Positions 46,746-55,863 of a stretch of DNA of 64,000 nucleotides are shown here, piece after piece. The DNA comes from Novispirillum itersonii subsp. itersonii ATCC 12639. GTDB taxonomy: Bacteria; Pseudomonadota; Alphaproteobacteria; Rhodospirillales; Rhodospirillaceae. The DNA is taken from the NCBI RefSeq assembly GCF_000381985.1, contig NZ_KB907341.1, positions 62,001 through 126,000 of the forward strand, read 5' to 3'. The notes under the pieces were generated by a model. That model had not been told where the DNA came from, searched no databases, and worked only from the letters and a program-made list of their open reading frames with translations. Position 1 is the first letter of the stretch, and each line of letters starts with the position of its first letter. A program made the translations under genes and the position numbers.

Positions 46746-47258
46746 TCAAAGGGCCTCGGCCCCGCGGGCGATGGCGGCAACCCCGGTGCGGGCGACGTCG
46801 ATCAGCCCCAGCGGTTCCATCAGTTTGATGAACGCGTCGAGCTTGTCGGTCTTGCCGACAATCTCAAACACAAAGCTTTCGTTGGTGGAATCAACAACGT
46901 TGGCACGGAAGATATCGGCAATGCGCAGGGCTTCGACCCGCTTGTCTCCGGTTCCGGCAACTTTGATCAGCGCCAGTTCACGGCTGACATGCGCCCCTTC
47001 GACGGTCAGATCGCGCACCTTGTGGATCGGCACCAGACGGCTGAGCTGCGCCTTGATCTGCTCGATCACCATCTCGGTCCCCGAGGTGACCAGCGTGATC
47101 CGCGACAGCTTTTCGCGCGGGTCCACTTCGGACACCGTCAGGCTTTCGATGTTGTAGCCGCGCCCGGAGAACAGGCCGATCACCCGGGCCAGAACCCCGG
47201 ACTCGTTATCCACCAGAACGGAAATGGTGTGACACTGGATTTCGGTCGACATTTGCAC
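46746..47258 (-). CDS. ilvN: Acetolactate synthase small (regulatory) subunit
   Basis: Regulatory subunit that binds valine and stimulates IlvB. The N-terminal ACT domain reads HTISVLVDNESGVLARVIGLFSGRGYNIESLTV, and a second ACT-like half follows. At 170 residues it is usual. A GTG at 47258 has ggag at good distance, while the ATG at 47252 (MSTEIQ) is the usual homologous start; both are in frame. It is 26 bp downstream of ilvB. Confidence 0.95.
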   Translation of the reverse strand: MQMSTEIQCHTISVLVDNESGVLARVIGLFSGRGYNIESLTVSEVDPREKLSRITLVTSGTEMVIEQIKAQLSRLVPIHKVRDLTVEGAHVSRELALIKVAGTGDKRVEALRIADIFRANVVDSTNESFVFEIVGKTDKLDAFIKLMEPLGLIDVARTGVAAIARGAEAL

Positions 47259-47284
47259 GGTGTTTACTCCCTGTCAGGCGTGGC

Positions 47285-49045
47285 TCAGACCAGCACTTTG
47301 CCTTCGTCGGCAATGGCTTCGGTCCCTGCGGCCACCGGCCCCAGCAGCATCTGGTTGTGCGGCTTGCCCGACGGAATCATCGGGTAGCAGTTTTCTTTCT
47401 GGTCAACGAGGATGTCCATCAGCACCGGACGGTCCACCGCCATCATTTCCTTGATGGCACCATCGAGCTCATCGGGCTTGTGGACGCGGATACCGACCGC
47501 GCCGAAGGACTCCGCAAGTTTCACGAAGTCCGGCAGGGCTTCGGAATAGCTTTCGGAGTAGCGGCTGCCGTGCAGGAGCTCCTGCCACTGGCGGACCATC
47601 CCCATGTACATGTTGTTCAGGATGAACACCTTGACCGGCAGGCGGTACTGCACCGCCGTCGACAGTTCCTGCATGTTCATCATGAAGCTGGCTTCGCCGG
47701 AGATATCGACCACCAGCGCATCCGGATGAGCCATCTGCACCCCGATCGCCGCCGGGAAGCCATAGCCCATGGTGCCAAGCCCGCCGGAGGTCATCCACTG
47801 GTTGGGCTTGTCAAAGCCGAAGTGCTGGGCCGCCCACATCTGGTGCTGCCCGACTTCGGTGGTGATGAACGTTTCCCGGCCACGGGTCAGCTCATACAGA
47901 CGGCGGATCGCATACTGCGGCTTAATGATCTCGCTGCCCTGATCGAAGGCGAGACAGTTGATCTTCCGCCAGCCGTTGATCTCCGACCACCACGCATCCA
48001 GCGCCTTGGCATCGGCCTTGGCCTGACTGGACTTCCAGACCTTCAGCATGTCTTCCAGCACGTGGGCGACATCCCCGATGATCGGCAGATCGACCGCGAC
48101 ATTCTTATTGATCGACGACGGATCAATATCGATGTGGATCTTCTTCGAGTTCGGGGCAAAGGCGGACAGCAGGCCGGTCACGCGGTCATCAAAGCGGGCA
48201 CCGACACACAGCATGACGTCGCAGTCGTGCATCGCCATGTTGGCTTCGTAAGTACCATGCATCCCCAGCATGCCGAGGAACTGCTTGTCAGACGCCGGAT
48301 ACGCCCCCAGCCCCATCAGGGTCAGAGTCACCGGGAACCCGGTGGTACGGGCAAAATTAGTCAGCAGCTGGCTGGCACCGGGGCCGGAGTTGATGATACC
48401 GCCACCGCCGTAAATGATCGGCTTCTTGGCGTTGGCCAGCATCTTCACCGCTTCTTCGATCTTCTTCAGATCGCCCTTGACCTGCGGCTTGTAGGACTTG
48501 TGCTTGACCTTTGCCGTCGCATTGTACGGCGCGGGTAACATCAGGATGTCCTTCGGCAGATCGACGACCACCGGGCCGGGACGGCCAGTGGTGGCGACGT
48601 AGAAGGCCTCGTGCATGGTGCGGGCCAGATCGTCCGACTTCTTCACCAGATAATTATGCTTGGTGCACTGGCGGGTGATGCCGGTGGTGTCGGCCTCCTG
48701 GAAGGCGTCGTTACCGATCAGGTGGGTCGGCACCTGCCCGGTCAGACAGACGACCGGGATGGAATCCATCAGCGCATCGGTCAGGCCGGTGACCGCATTG
48801 GTCGCACCGGGGCCGGAGGTTACCAGAACCACGCCCACCTTACCGGTAGACCGGGCATACCCTTCCGCCGCATGAACGGCCGCCTGTTCGTGCCGGACCA
48901 GAACATGCTTGATCTGGTTCTGCTGGAACAGCTCGTCGTAAATGGGTAGGACGGCACCGCCCGGATAGCCGAAGATTACGTCCACACCCTGATCAACCAG
49001 GGCTTTAAGGACGATCTTTGCTCCCGACATGGTTTCCTGGGCCAT
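47285..49045 (-). CDS. ilvB: Acetolactate synthase large subunit
   Basis: Thiamine-diphosphate enzyme joining two pyruvates, or pyruvate and 2-oxobutyrate. It has the N-terminal PYR domain with VDVIFGYPGGAVLPIYDELF and the catalytic Glu in VRHEQAAVHAAEGYAR. The central FAD-binding domain and the C-terminal PP domain with GEASFMMNMQEL and NNMYMGMVRQWQ follow. The start at ATG 49045 (MAQETMSGAK) gives about 586 residues; the open frame beyond, to 49111, is not conserved. It is first of ilvB-ilvN-ilvC, 127 bp from miaA. Confidence 0.95.
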   Translation of the reverse strand: MAQETMSGAKIVLKALVDQGVDVIFGYPGGAVLPIYDELFQQNQIKHVLVRHEQAAVHAAEGYARSTGKVGVVLVTSGPGATNAVTGLTDALMDSIPVVCLTGQVPTHLIGNDAFQEADTTGITRQCTKHNYLVKKSDDLARTMHEAFYVATTGRPGPVVVDLPKDILMLPAPYNATAKVKHKSYKPQVKGDLKKIEEAVKMLANAKKPIIYGGGGIINSGPGASQLLTNFARTTGFPVTLTLMGLGAYPASDKQFLGMLGMHGTYEANMAMHDCDVMLCVGARFDDRVTGLLSAFAPNSKKIHIDIDPSSINKNVAVDLPIIGDVAHVLEDMLKVWKSSQAKADAKALDAWWSEINGWRKINCLAFDQGSEIIKPQYAIRRLYELTRGRETFITTEVGQHQMWAAQHFGFDKPNQWMTSGGLGTMGYGFPAAIGVQMAHPDALVVDISGEASFMMNMQELSTAVQYRLPVKVFILNNMYMGMVRQWQELLHGSRYSESYSEALPDFVKLAESFGAVGIRVHKPDELDGAIKEMMAVDRPVLMDILVDQKENCYPMIPSGKPHNQMLLGPVAAGTEAIADEGKVLV

Positions 49046-49172
49046 AATCCTTAACCTCTCAAAGTGTCTTCTCGCGCCGGAACCGGGGCTCCCCGCCTGT
49101 GGGGAGTTCACGCCGGAACGGCGTCTTCCCCGCCGGAAACGCGGGGGAGAACGGCACCCTAGAGGGTTGCGG

Positions 49173-50135
49173 TCAGCCGGTCAACAAAAAGCGACGAACT
49201 TTCGCAAAGATTTCTGATCTCGAACTTTCTGAATATTGCGCAGGAAGGATTTCCCGCGAATTAAGCTGTCCGCGGAACCATGTCATCTGCCTCTTGGCAA
49301 AGTTTCTGGTGGCCTGTTTAGACGCGCGGATGGCCTCGGCCCGGTCCATCCGCCCGTGTAGCAGAGCCCGCAGTTCCGGCACCCCCAACGCCTTGAGAAT
49401 CGGGGCATCTTCCGGCAGTGCCTGCGCATCCAGTCCCCGCACCTCTTCCAGTGCGCCGCTGTCCATCATCAGGTCAAAACGGCGGTCGCAGGAGGCATAA
49501 AGCTGGTCACGCGGCGGCGCGATCAGGATCGGAAAAAACGCGCCGTCGATCAGGCGGACATTCGGCTCGGTCTGCCAGTCGGTGATTGAGCGGCCGGTGG
49601 CCTCCCACACTTCCCACGCCCGGCACAGGCGCTGGGTATCCCCGACATTCAGCCGCGCCGCAGTAACCGGATCGACCTCCGCCAGCCGCGCATGGAAGGC
49701 AGCATTGCCCATGTCGTCCATCTCGGCACGGCTGCGCTGACGGATCTCGTCGGGAATGTCAGGGATCGGGGACATGCCGTCCATCAAGGCCCGGATATAC
49801 AGACCGGTGCCACCGCAGACGACCGGCAGCAGCCCGGCCATACGGCAGACGGCAATTTCCGCCGCCGCCATCTCGGCCCAGCGCATGGCGGAACAGACCT
49901 CCCGCCCCGGCAGCATCCCATACAGACTATGCGGTGCCCTGGCGACATCCGCCGCCGACGGACGGGCGGTGATGACATGCAGATCCTGATAAACCTGCAT
50001 GGAATCGGCATTGATGACGCAGCCGTCAAACTCCATCGCCAGATCCAGCGCACAGGCGGATTTGCCGCTGGCAGTGGGCCCGGCCACCACCACAATTGCC
50101 TGCCGCAGCCTTTCGGGGTCGGGGTTTCCCGTCAT
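49173..50135 (-). CDS. miaA: tRNA dimethylallyltransferase
   Basis: Adds the isopentenyl group to A37 of tRNAs reading UNN codons. It has the P-loop VVVAGPTASGKSACALDLA, the conserved NADSMQVYQDLHVITARP and GGTGLYIRALMDG, and the C-terminal TRNFAKRQMTWFRGQ. I chose the ATG at 50135 (MTGNPDPERL), with aggaga upstream, giving 320 residues; the frame open to 50399 overlaps serB and is not real. It is divergent from serB and upstream of the ilv genes. Confidence 0.95.
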   Translation of the reverse strand: MTGNPDPERLRQAIVVVAGPTASGKSACALDLAMEFDGCVINADSMQVYQDLHVITARPSAADVARAPHSLYGMLPGREVCSAMRWAEMAAAEIAVCRMAGLLPVVCGGTGLYIRALMDGMSPIPDIPDEIRQRSRAEMDDMGNAAFHARLAEVDPVTAARLNVGDTQRLCRAWEVWEATGRSITDWQTEPNVRLIDGAFFPILIAPPRDQLYASCDRRFDLMMDSGALEEVRGLDAQALPEDAPILKALGVPELRALLHGRMDRAEAIRASKQATRNFAKRQMTWFRGQLNSREILPAQYSESSRSEIFAKVRRFLLTG

Positions 50136-50309
50136 TGTCACCCTGCTCTCCTGACACACTTTACACCAACGCCTGACATACTCTGTCGGGCCGGACGCCG
50201 CTCCGGTCTTGCCTTCACGGGCGGTTGTTCCGTATACGATGCCGCAAAGCAGCAGATGGAGCCACCGAGAAGTGACATCTGCCCCCGCCGTATAGCCCCG
50301 GAGCCTGTC

Positions 50310-51206
50310 ATGGAAAAAGTGCTGACCCTCGTTTCCACTCCGGGCGGGCTGACCGCCGGACACATCGCCACAGCCCGGGATGCCCTGCGCGGGGCCCATG
50401 CCTCGGTGTCACCGCCGGACTGGCTGGCGGAAGAAACCGCCTGCGACCTGCTGTTCAGCGGTATTTCCGCCGACTTCGCCGACGCGGTGGTCCGCCCTCA
50501 CTTCAGCGACGCCGGGGTCGATCTGTTTTTCCAGCCGGTGGAAAACCGCCGCAAACAGTTGCTGATCGCCGATATGGACTCCACCATGGTCACCGGCGAG
50601 ACTCTCGACGATCTGGCCGCCTTTGCCGGCCTGAAGGACAAAATCGCCGCCATCACCGAGCGGGCGATGCGCGGTGAGCTGGATTTCGAAGAAGCCCTGC
50701 GGGAACGGGTCGGCATGCTGAAGGGCCTGTCAGCCGATGCGCTGGAACGGACATGGGAAGAAATCCGGTTCATGCCCGGTGCCCATACGCTGGTCCAGAC
50801 CATGCGCGCCAACGGCGCCCACTGCATTCTGGCCTCGGGCGGATTCACCTTCTTCACCGGCCGCGTCGCTGCCGCCTGCGGCTTCCATGAGCACCACGCC
50901 AACACCCTGATACTCGAAGACGGCAAGCTGACCGGTGAAGTCGGCTCACCAATTTTGGGCAAGGATGCGAAACTGCGCCTGCTGATGGAAGGTGCCGGGG
51001 CCCGACACCTGCCGCTGAGCCTGACCGCCGCCGTCGGTGACGGGGCCAATGACCTGCCGATGCTGCAGGCCGCCGCCCTTGGGGTGGCCTACCACGCCAA
51101 GCCGCTGGTCCGGGACAGTGTCGCCCACAAGGTAAACGCCGGTAATCTGACAGCCCTTCTGTTCGCGCAGGGGTATAAGGCGACGGAGTTTGTCACCGCC
51201 CCATGA
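50310..51206 (+). CDS. serB: Phosphoserine phosphatase
   Basis: Last step of serine synthesis. It is a HAD-family hydrolase: the nucleophile motif LIADMDSTMVTGETLDD, the Ser in CILASGGFTFF, and GDGANDLPML with the metal-binding Asp. The N-terminal 75 residues are a reduced ACT-like domain. I start it at the ATG at 50310, after ggagcctgtc, giving 298 residues; the open frame upstream to 49692 lies opposite miaA and is an artefact. Confidence 0.94.
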   Translation: MEKVLTLVSTPGGLTAGHIATARDALRGAHASVSPPDWLAEETACDLLFSGISADFADAVVRPHFSDAGVDLFFQPVENRRKQLLIADMDSTMVTGETLDDLAAFAGLKDKIAAITERAMRGELDFEEALRERVGMLKGLSADALERTWEEIRFMPGAHTLVQTMRANGAHCILASGGFTFFTGRVAAACGFHEHHANTLILEDGKLTGEVGSPILGKDAKLRLLMEGAGARHLPLSLTAAVGDGANDLPMLQAAALGVAYHAKPLVRDSVAHKVNAGNLTALLFAQGYKATEFVTAP

Positions 51207-51263
51207 TCTGATCCCTGTGATCCGGTTGCGCCGGGTAAAAGGCTGCGCTAATTTGGGGAAATT

Positions 51264-52745
51264 ATGGCAGCAAGAACACAGGCGCCGGATATGAAAGCTC
51301 GGGTACTGATCGTCGAAGACGATCCGCTGATGGCAGAACGGTATGCTTTCGATCTGGCGGCACATACGGTTGACTGTGTGCATTCAGGTCAGACCGCTAT
51401 TGCAGCCCTGGAAAAACTGACACCGGATGCCGTGGTGCTGGATGTCCATCTGCCCGATATGAACGGGCTGGACATCCTGCGCCGCATCCGGTCTGCCCAG
51501 ATGCCGGTCGGGGTGGTGGTGGTCACCTCTCAGGCTTCGGTCCGGCTGGCGGTGGAAGCGCTGCAGGCCGGGGCAACTGACTTTCTGGTCAAACCCTTCA
51601 CCCCGGAACGGCTGCAGGTCACCATCGCCAATGTGGTGGAAAAACAGCGCCTGTCCCGACAGGTGGAAGAACTGACCGAAACCCTGCGGGAAGAACGGAC
51701 CAACACGTTCTACGGCTTTATCGGCGCATCGGCAGCCATGCGTGGCGTCTACCGGATCATCGAGGCCGCCGCCCCGTCAAAGGCCACGGTTTTCATCACC
51801 GGGGAAAGCGGGACCGGCAAGGAACTGTGTGCGGAGGCCATTCACCGGGCCGGGCCACGCGCCGGTAAGCCGTTTGTGGCAGTCAACTGCGCCGCCATCC
51901 CCAAAGACCTGATGGAAAGCGAGCTGTTCGGTCACCTGAAGGGGGCTTTTACCGGGGCCACCGCCACCCGTGACGGGGCAGCCTCCCGCGCTGACGGCGG
52001 CACCCTGTTCCTCGACGAAATCGGGGAAATGGACATCAACCTTCAGGGCAAGCTGCTGCGCTTCCTGCAGACCGGCATGGTCCAGAAAGTCGGGGCTGAC
52101 AGCGCCCAGAAGGTGGACATCCGCGTGGTCTGCGCCACCAACCGCGACCTGCTGCGCGAGGTGGAGGAAGGACGGTTCCGCGAAGACCTGTACTATCGCC
52201 TGCATGTGATCCCGATCCATCTGCCGCCCCTGCGGGAGCGCGACGGAGACGCGCTTGAAATCGCCGAATCCCTGCTGGCAAAACTGGCCGTCGAGGAAGG
52301 TAAAGGGTTCCGCCGTCTGGAGCGCCGGGCCGCCGCCGCCATTGCCAGCTACGACTGGCCGGGCAACGTCCGACAGCTTGAAAACGTCCTCCGCAGTGCT
52401 GTTGTTCTGAACGATGGCCCGGAACTGACGCAGGAAATGCTGCCCCCGGTCCTGTCCACCGGCAGCCGGATCCCGCAGCCGCTGTCATCGGTCGAGGTCT
52501 CCGCCGAAACCGCCCCCCGCCCTGCCACCGACCCTGCCCCCGGCAATCCCCGCGATCAGGTCGCAACCCTGATCCTTGGCAGTGCCGCAGACCTGAAACC
52601 ACTGTGGCTGATTGAGAAAGAGGCCATCGAACACGCCATTGAGCTGTGCGGCGGCAATATCCCCAAGGCCGCGGCCCTGCTGGAAATCAGCCCTTCGACG
52701 ATCTATCGCAAAAAGATCACCTGGTCTGAAAAAGGGCTGGAATAA
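51264..52745 (+). CDS. Sigma54-dependent response regulator (NtrC/LuxO type)
   Basis: A 493-residue activator. The receiver domain (about 10-125) has VLIVEDDPLMAE, phosphoacceptor VVLDVHLPDMNGLD and KPFTPERL. The AAA+ domain has Walker A GESGTGKELCAEAIH, the sigma54-contact GAFTGA loop in HLKGAFTGATATRD, Walker B GGTLFLDEIGEMD and the arginine-finger region FREDLYYRL. The C-terminal Fis-type helix-turn-helix ends EISPSTIYRKKITW. The sequence is closest in feel to LuxO/NtrC-type regulators; no partner kinase gene is adjacent. Targets are unknown. Confidence 0.9.
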   Translation: MAARTQAPDMKARVLIVEDDPLMAERYAFDLAAHTVDCVHSGQTAIAALEKLTPDAVVLDVHLPDMNGLDILRRIRSAQMPVGVVVVTSQASVRLAVEALQAGATDFLVKPFTPERLQVTIANVVEKQRLSRQVEELTETLREERTNTFYGFIGASAAMRGVYRIIEAAAPSKATVFITGESGTGKELCAEAIHRAGPRAGKPFVAVNCAAIPKDLMESELFGHLKGAFTGATATRDGAASRADGGTLFLDEIGEMDINLQGKLLRFLQTGMVQKVGADSAQKVDIRVVCATNRDLLREVEEGRFREDLYYRLHVIPIHLPPLRERDGDALEIAESLLAKLAVEEGKGFRRLERRAAAAIASYDWPGNVRQLENVLRSAVVLNDGPELTQEMLPPVLSTGSRIPQPLSSVEVSAETAPRPATDPAPGNPRDQVATLILGSAADLKPLWLIEKEAIEHAIELCGGNIPKAAALLEISPSTIYRKKITWSEKGLE

Positions 52746-52766
52746 CCCAGTCCTTCTGCATGACAT

Positions 52767-52799
52767 GCGCTTGCCCTGCCGGATCAGCGGGGCAAGCGC
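52767..52799. terminator. Terminator between convergent regulator and phosphoesterase genes
   Basis: A perfect 10-bp stem gcgcttgccc/gggcaagcgc with a 13-base loop lies between the two convergent stops. No long T-run follows on either side. Confidence 0.6.
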
Positions 52800-52811
52800 C
52801 CCTTGCCCACG

Positions 52812-53816
52812 TTACGGCTTTACGAACGTACGCTGGCCCTTGACGTAAAGCGGCTGGAAGGTGAAGGCATCCTCACTGTCAGGATCAACCGTGACTTTCA
52901 CCGCATGGACCTGCTTTTCGCCGTACACCTCAAGACGGGTGACGTTGTCGAGAACAATCCGGTCTTTATCCCGGGTCCTGAACGGGTGATCGATCCGGAA
53001 GGTGTGCGTATCCCCATGGATAAACAGCACTGGCCGCCCAAACGCCGCCGCTTCTTCCGCGAACACATCGAGTGTGCGGGCAAAACCGGAATGCCCCGGC
53101 GTCTGGCCGTCCTGATCGCTTTCAAACGGGTTCGCCTGCATCGCGAGAATCAGCACCCGCGCATTCTCGGCCTTCGCTTTGGCAAAACTGGACCGGATCC
53201 AGTCAGCATTGGCGGCATCGCGGGCGAAAAACTCAGCCACTGCCGCCGGGTCCCGGGTTTCGAAGTTGTTGTTGCTGCCAACCACATGGGCCGTGGCCAC
53301 CATCACCCCTTTGTGGAGGAAGCGGGCATTCTCCACCATCTGCCGGTGTTCTGATCCGTCAGCCTGCCGTTCGACCGGCAGCGGCGCCTTGCCGAGCGTC
53401 AGCCCACGGGGGAAAAACATCCGGCGCACAGTGTCCAGACGCTCCAGCGGATCCATGCTGCCTGCCTTCTTCCGGTGGCAGTCTGTCCACTCATTATCCC
53501 CCGGGGTATAAAGCAGCGCGGTTTTGAAACTGTTGAGATAGGCAAGCTGAGCCCGGAACTCGTCATCAGAACAGACCGTTGAGCCGCTCTTAATATCGCC
53601 GACATGCACCGTAAAATCAGGGCCCGCCGCATTGATTGCAGCAATCAGACGCTCGTAGGGTGGATAAGCCTCTTCCGGCTTACCATACGGCATGTCACCG
53701 ATCGCCACAAAACTGAACCGCTCCGCAGCCCCGGCGGGAACTGCCGCAAGGGCACCTGCGGCCAGCAGCGCTCCGGCCATCAAGGACCGAATGGCATGGT
53801 GAAAAGAACGTCGCAT
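52812..53816 (-). CDS. Exported calcineurin-like metallophosphoesterase
   Basis: A 334-residue secreted protein. It has the signal peptide MRRSFHHAIRSLMAGALLA to about PAGAAE. Metal-binding blocks of the calcineurin-like fold are visible: FVAIGDMPYG, VHVGDIKSG, YTPGDNEWTD and LFIHGDTHTFRIDHP. The ATG at 53816 follows caggagtgtctg; the frame open to 53927 adds residues before the signal peptide and is rejected. It probably acts on phosphoesters in the periplasm; the substrate is not known. It is convergent with the sigma54 regulator. Confidence 0.82.
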   Translation of the reverse strand: MRRSFHHAIRSLMAGALLAAGALAAVPAGAAERFSFVAIGDMPYGKPEEAYPPYERLIAAINAAGPDFTVHVGDIKSGSTVCSDDEFRAQLAYLNSFKTALLYTPGDNEWTDCHRKKAGSMDPLERLDTVRRMFFPRGLTLGKAPLPVERQADGSEHRQMVENARFLHKGVMVATAHVVGSNNNFETRDPAAVAEFFARDAANADWIRSSFAKAKAENARVLILAMQANPFESDQDGQTPGHSGFARTLDVFAEEAAAFGRPVLFIHGDTHTFRIDHPFRTRDKDRIVLDNVTRLEVYGEKQVHAVKVTVDPDSEDAFTFQPLYVKGQRTFVKP

Positions 53817-54403
53817 CAGACACTCCTGTTTAAAGGTACCGGACTGTAATCCCGCAGCCATGTCAAGGGGATGACCGTCCGGTGACAGTGCTGTTATGCC
53901 TCTCCCCCGAATCATTTCCGGCTCCACCGGGAGTCGGCATGGGCATTGATGGATCAGATCTGGATTTTATCCCCAGAGACACAAAATGTTCATGATTTGT
54001 TTTCGTTTCCAACCTACTTTCCTGCCGCTGACTGACCGGTGTTTTTGCGGTTGCAGCATCGAGAACATAAAAAGAACAGTTCCTCGACGCAATCTGTGGA
54101 TAACTATACTTTCCGGCACACCTGCAAGGACTTGCGAAGCAACCTTACACTCTATCCACAACCTTAAATAAAAAGGCCAAGGGTACGAATTCACTGGCCT
54201 TTCCCGGTAGGTGTCGTTGACACCCATCCTGTCCCATGACATACCATGGTGTACCAAGGGGAACCTACGGAGACCCAGTTCAAACCGATTTCTCAGCGGA
54301 GCACGGGGCGCGGAAAAATCGGGTGGGCTCTTTCCTCTTTCAGTGGGCAGTCGGCGGGTCCCGATCCGTCATTTTCTAAAGGCGAGAGGCAGACGGTAAA
54401 GCG
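53817..54403. other. Long upstream region of the mraZ division cluster
   Basis: This 587-bp region has an A+T-rich centre (53960-54180) with three DnaA-box-like words: ttatcccca at 53967-53975 (one mismatch), tgtggataa at 54095-54103 (perfect, reverse) and ctatccaca at 54152-54160 (one mismatch). Nearer the gene are G-rich pentamers on a 10-bp phase. No coding region is supported; the open frames have no signal peptide or similarity. Confidence 0.55.
54324..54358 (+). promoter_or_regulatory. Candidate MraZ operator
   Basis: tgggc at 54324, tgggc at 54344 and gcggg at 54354 lie in phase with a 10-bp period. MraZ binds direct TGGGN repeats separated by 5 bp upstream of its own gene, so this is a good positional match with one position of the series missing at 54334. 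Confidence 0.5.
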
Positions 54404-54859
54404 ATGGCGCTTTTCGTTTCGACCATCGTGAACAAAGTTGACCGCAAAGGACGGGTTTCCGTCCCCGCCCCATGGCGTGCGGCACTTGCATCACAGTCGT
54501 TTGCCGGGATCGTCTGCTTCCCGTCGTTCACACACCCATGTCTGGAAGGCATGGATATGGAACGGCTGGAGAAAATGGCGGAAAGTCTGGACCGGCTCGA
54601 CATGTTCTCAGTCGAGCAGGATGACATGACCCAGCTGATTTTTGCCGCCGCCCGTCAACTGTCCTTCGATACCGAAGGTCGGATCATGCTGCCCGAAGAC
54701 TTTATCGCCCACGCCGGAATTTCTGACAGCGCCGCCTTTGTCGGCCGGGGCCGCACTTTTCAGATCTGGGAGCCCGAAGCCCAGCGCGCCGCCCTTGCCG
54801 ACAGCATGCGCCGGGCCTCTGCCCAGCGCCCCACCCTGAAGCTTGACGGGGGTGCATGA
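54404..54859 (+). CDS. mraZ: Transcriptional regulator MraZ
   Basis: AbrB-fold DNA-binding protein that represses its own division and cell-wall cluster. It has two MraZ repeats: FVSTIVNKVDRKGRVSVPAPWR and LSFDTEGRIMLPEDF, each with the conserved D-x-GR motif. At 151 residues it is typical. Its stop overlaps the rsmH start by 4 bp (ATGA), and it heads the cluster. Confidence 0.95.
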   Translation: MALFVSTIVNKVDRKGRVSVPAPWRAALASQSFAGIVCFPSFTHPCLEGMDMERLEKMAESLDRLDMFSVEQDDMTQLIFAAARQLSFDTEGRIMLPEDFIAHAGISDSAAFVGRGRTFQIWEPEAQRAALADSMRRASAQRPTLKLDGGA

Positions 54860-55863
54860 TGACCGCTGCCCCGCACATTCCCGTTCTGCTGGCTGAAGTG
54901 CTTGATGGCCTTGCCGTCGGCCCCGGTGGCACCTATGTCGATGGCACGTTCGGTGCTGGCGGCTACACCCGCGCCATCCTTGAAGCCGCAGCCGACACCC
55001 GCGTGATCGCCATCGACCGCGACCCCGACGCCCGCCCGCGCGCCGAAGCCCTGTCTGCCCTGTTTCCGGGCCGCCTGTTTTTCCTGCCCGGCCGCTTCGG
55101 CGACATGCAGGCCCTTATTGACGCCGCCGGGCTTGGCCCGGTTGACGGCGTGACGCTGGATGTCGGCGTGTCGTCGATGCAGATCGACACCGCCGCCCGA
55201 GGCTTCTCGTTTATGAAGGCCGGTCCGCTGGATATGCGGATGGAACAGGCCGGACGCACCGCCGCCGATGTGGTGAACGAGACCGAGGAAAGCGACCTCG
55301 CCGATATCATTTATCAGTACGGGGAAGAGCGGCTGTCCCGCCGGATTGCCCGTGCGATTGTTGAGGACCGTCGGATTAACGGCCCGATTGAGACCACCGG
55401 ACGTCTGGCCGAGATCGTCCGCCGGGTGGTGCCCAAAAAGAGCCATGACGCGATTGATCCGGCCACCCGGACCTTTCAGGGTCTGCGTATTTATGTGAAT
55501 GACGAGATCGGGGAACTGCAACGCGGCTTAACCGGAGCAGAAGCGTTGTTGCGCCCCGGCGGACGATTGGCGGTGGTGTCTTTCCATTCTCTGGAAGACC
55601 GGGAGGTGAAAACCTTCCTCGCCGATCGCACCGCCGAAATGAAATCCCGGCCCCTGCCGGGCGAGAAGGTGCCCCCCCCGGCAACCTTCCAGCTGGTGTC
55701 CAGAAAAGCCATCCGCCCGGGGGATGAGGAGTGCCGGCGCAATCCCCGCGCCCGGTCATCCCGCCTGCGGGTGGCAGAACGCACCGACGCCCCGCCCCGG
55801 GACAGTGACTCCCCACTCCATGCCGCAGCACACGCCGGTTTCCGGCGGGGAGAGCCGTCATGA
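54856..55863 (+). CDS. rsmH: 16S rRNA (cytosine1402-N4)-methyltransferase RsmH
   Basis: SAM-dependent methyltransferase of the ribosomal P site (MraW). PHIPVLLAEVLDGL starts the protein; GTYVDGTFGAGGYTRAIL is the SAM-binding loop, and VTLDVGVSSMQID, RGFSFMKAGPLDMRM, TFQGLRIYVNDEI and AVVSFHSLEDREVK are family blocks. At 335 residues it is complete. It overlaps mraZ and ftsL by 4 bp each. Confidence 0.96.
   Translation: MMTAAPHIPVLLAEVLDGLAVGPGGTYVDGTFGAGGYTRAILEAAADTRVIAIDRDPDARPRAEALSALFPGRLFFLPGRFGDMQALIDAAGLGPVDGVTLDVGVSSMQIDTAARGFSFMKAGPLDMRMEQAGRTAADVVNETEESDLADIIYQYGEERLSRRIARAIVEDRRINGPIETTGRLAEIVRRVVPKKSHDAIDPATRTFQGLRIYVNDEIGELQRGLTGAEALLRPGGRLAVVSFHSLEDREVKTFLADRTAEMKSRPLPGEKVPPPATFQLVSRKAIRPGDEECRRNPRARSSRLRVAERTDAPPRDSDSPLHAAAHAGFRRGEPS

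Noticed and set aside
49692-50309. Upstream extension of serB
   Set aside because: It lies opposite miaA; the SerB fold and a good ribosome-binding site support the ATG at 50310.
53817-54403. Chromosome replication origin upstream of mraZ
   Set aside because: Only three DnaA-box-like words, two of them imperfect, and no dnaA, gidA, parAB or dnaN genes nearby.
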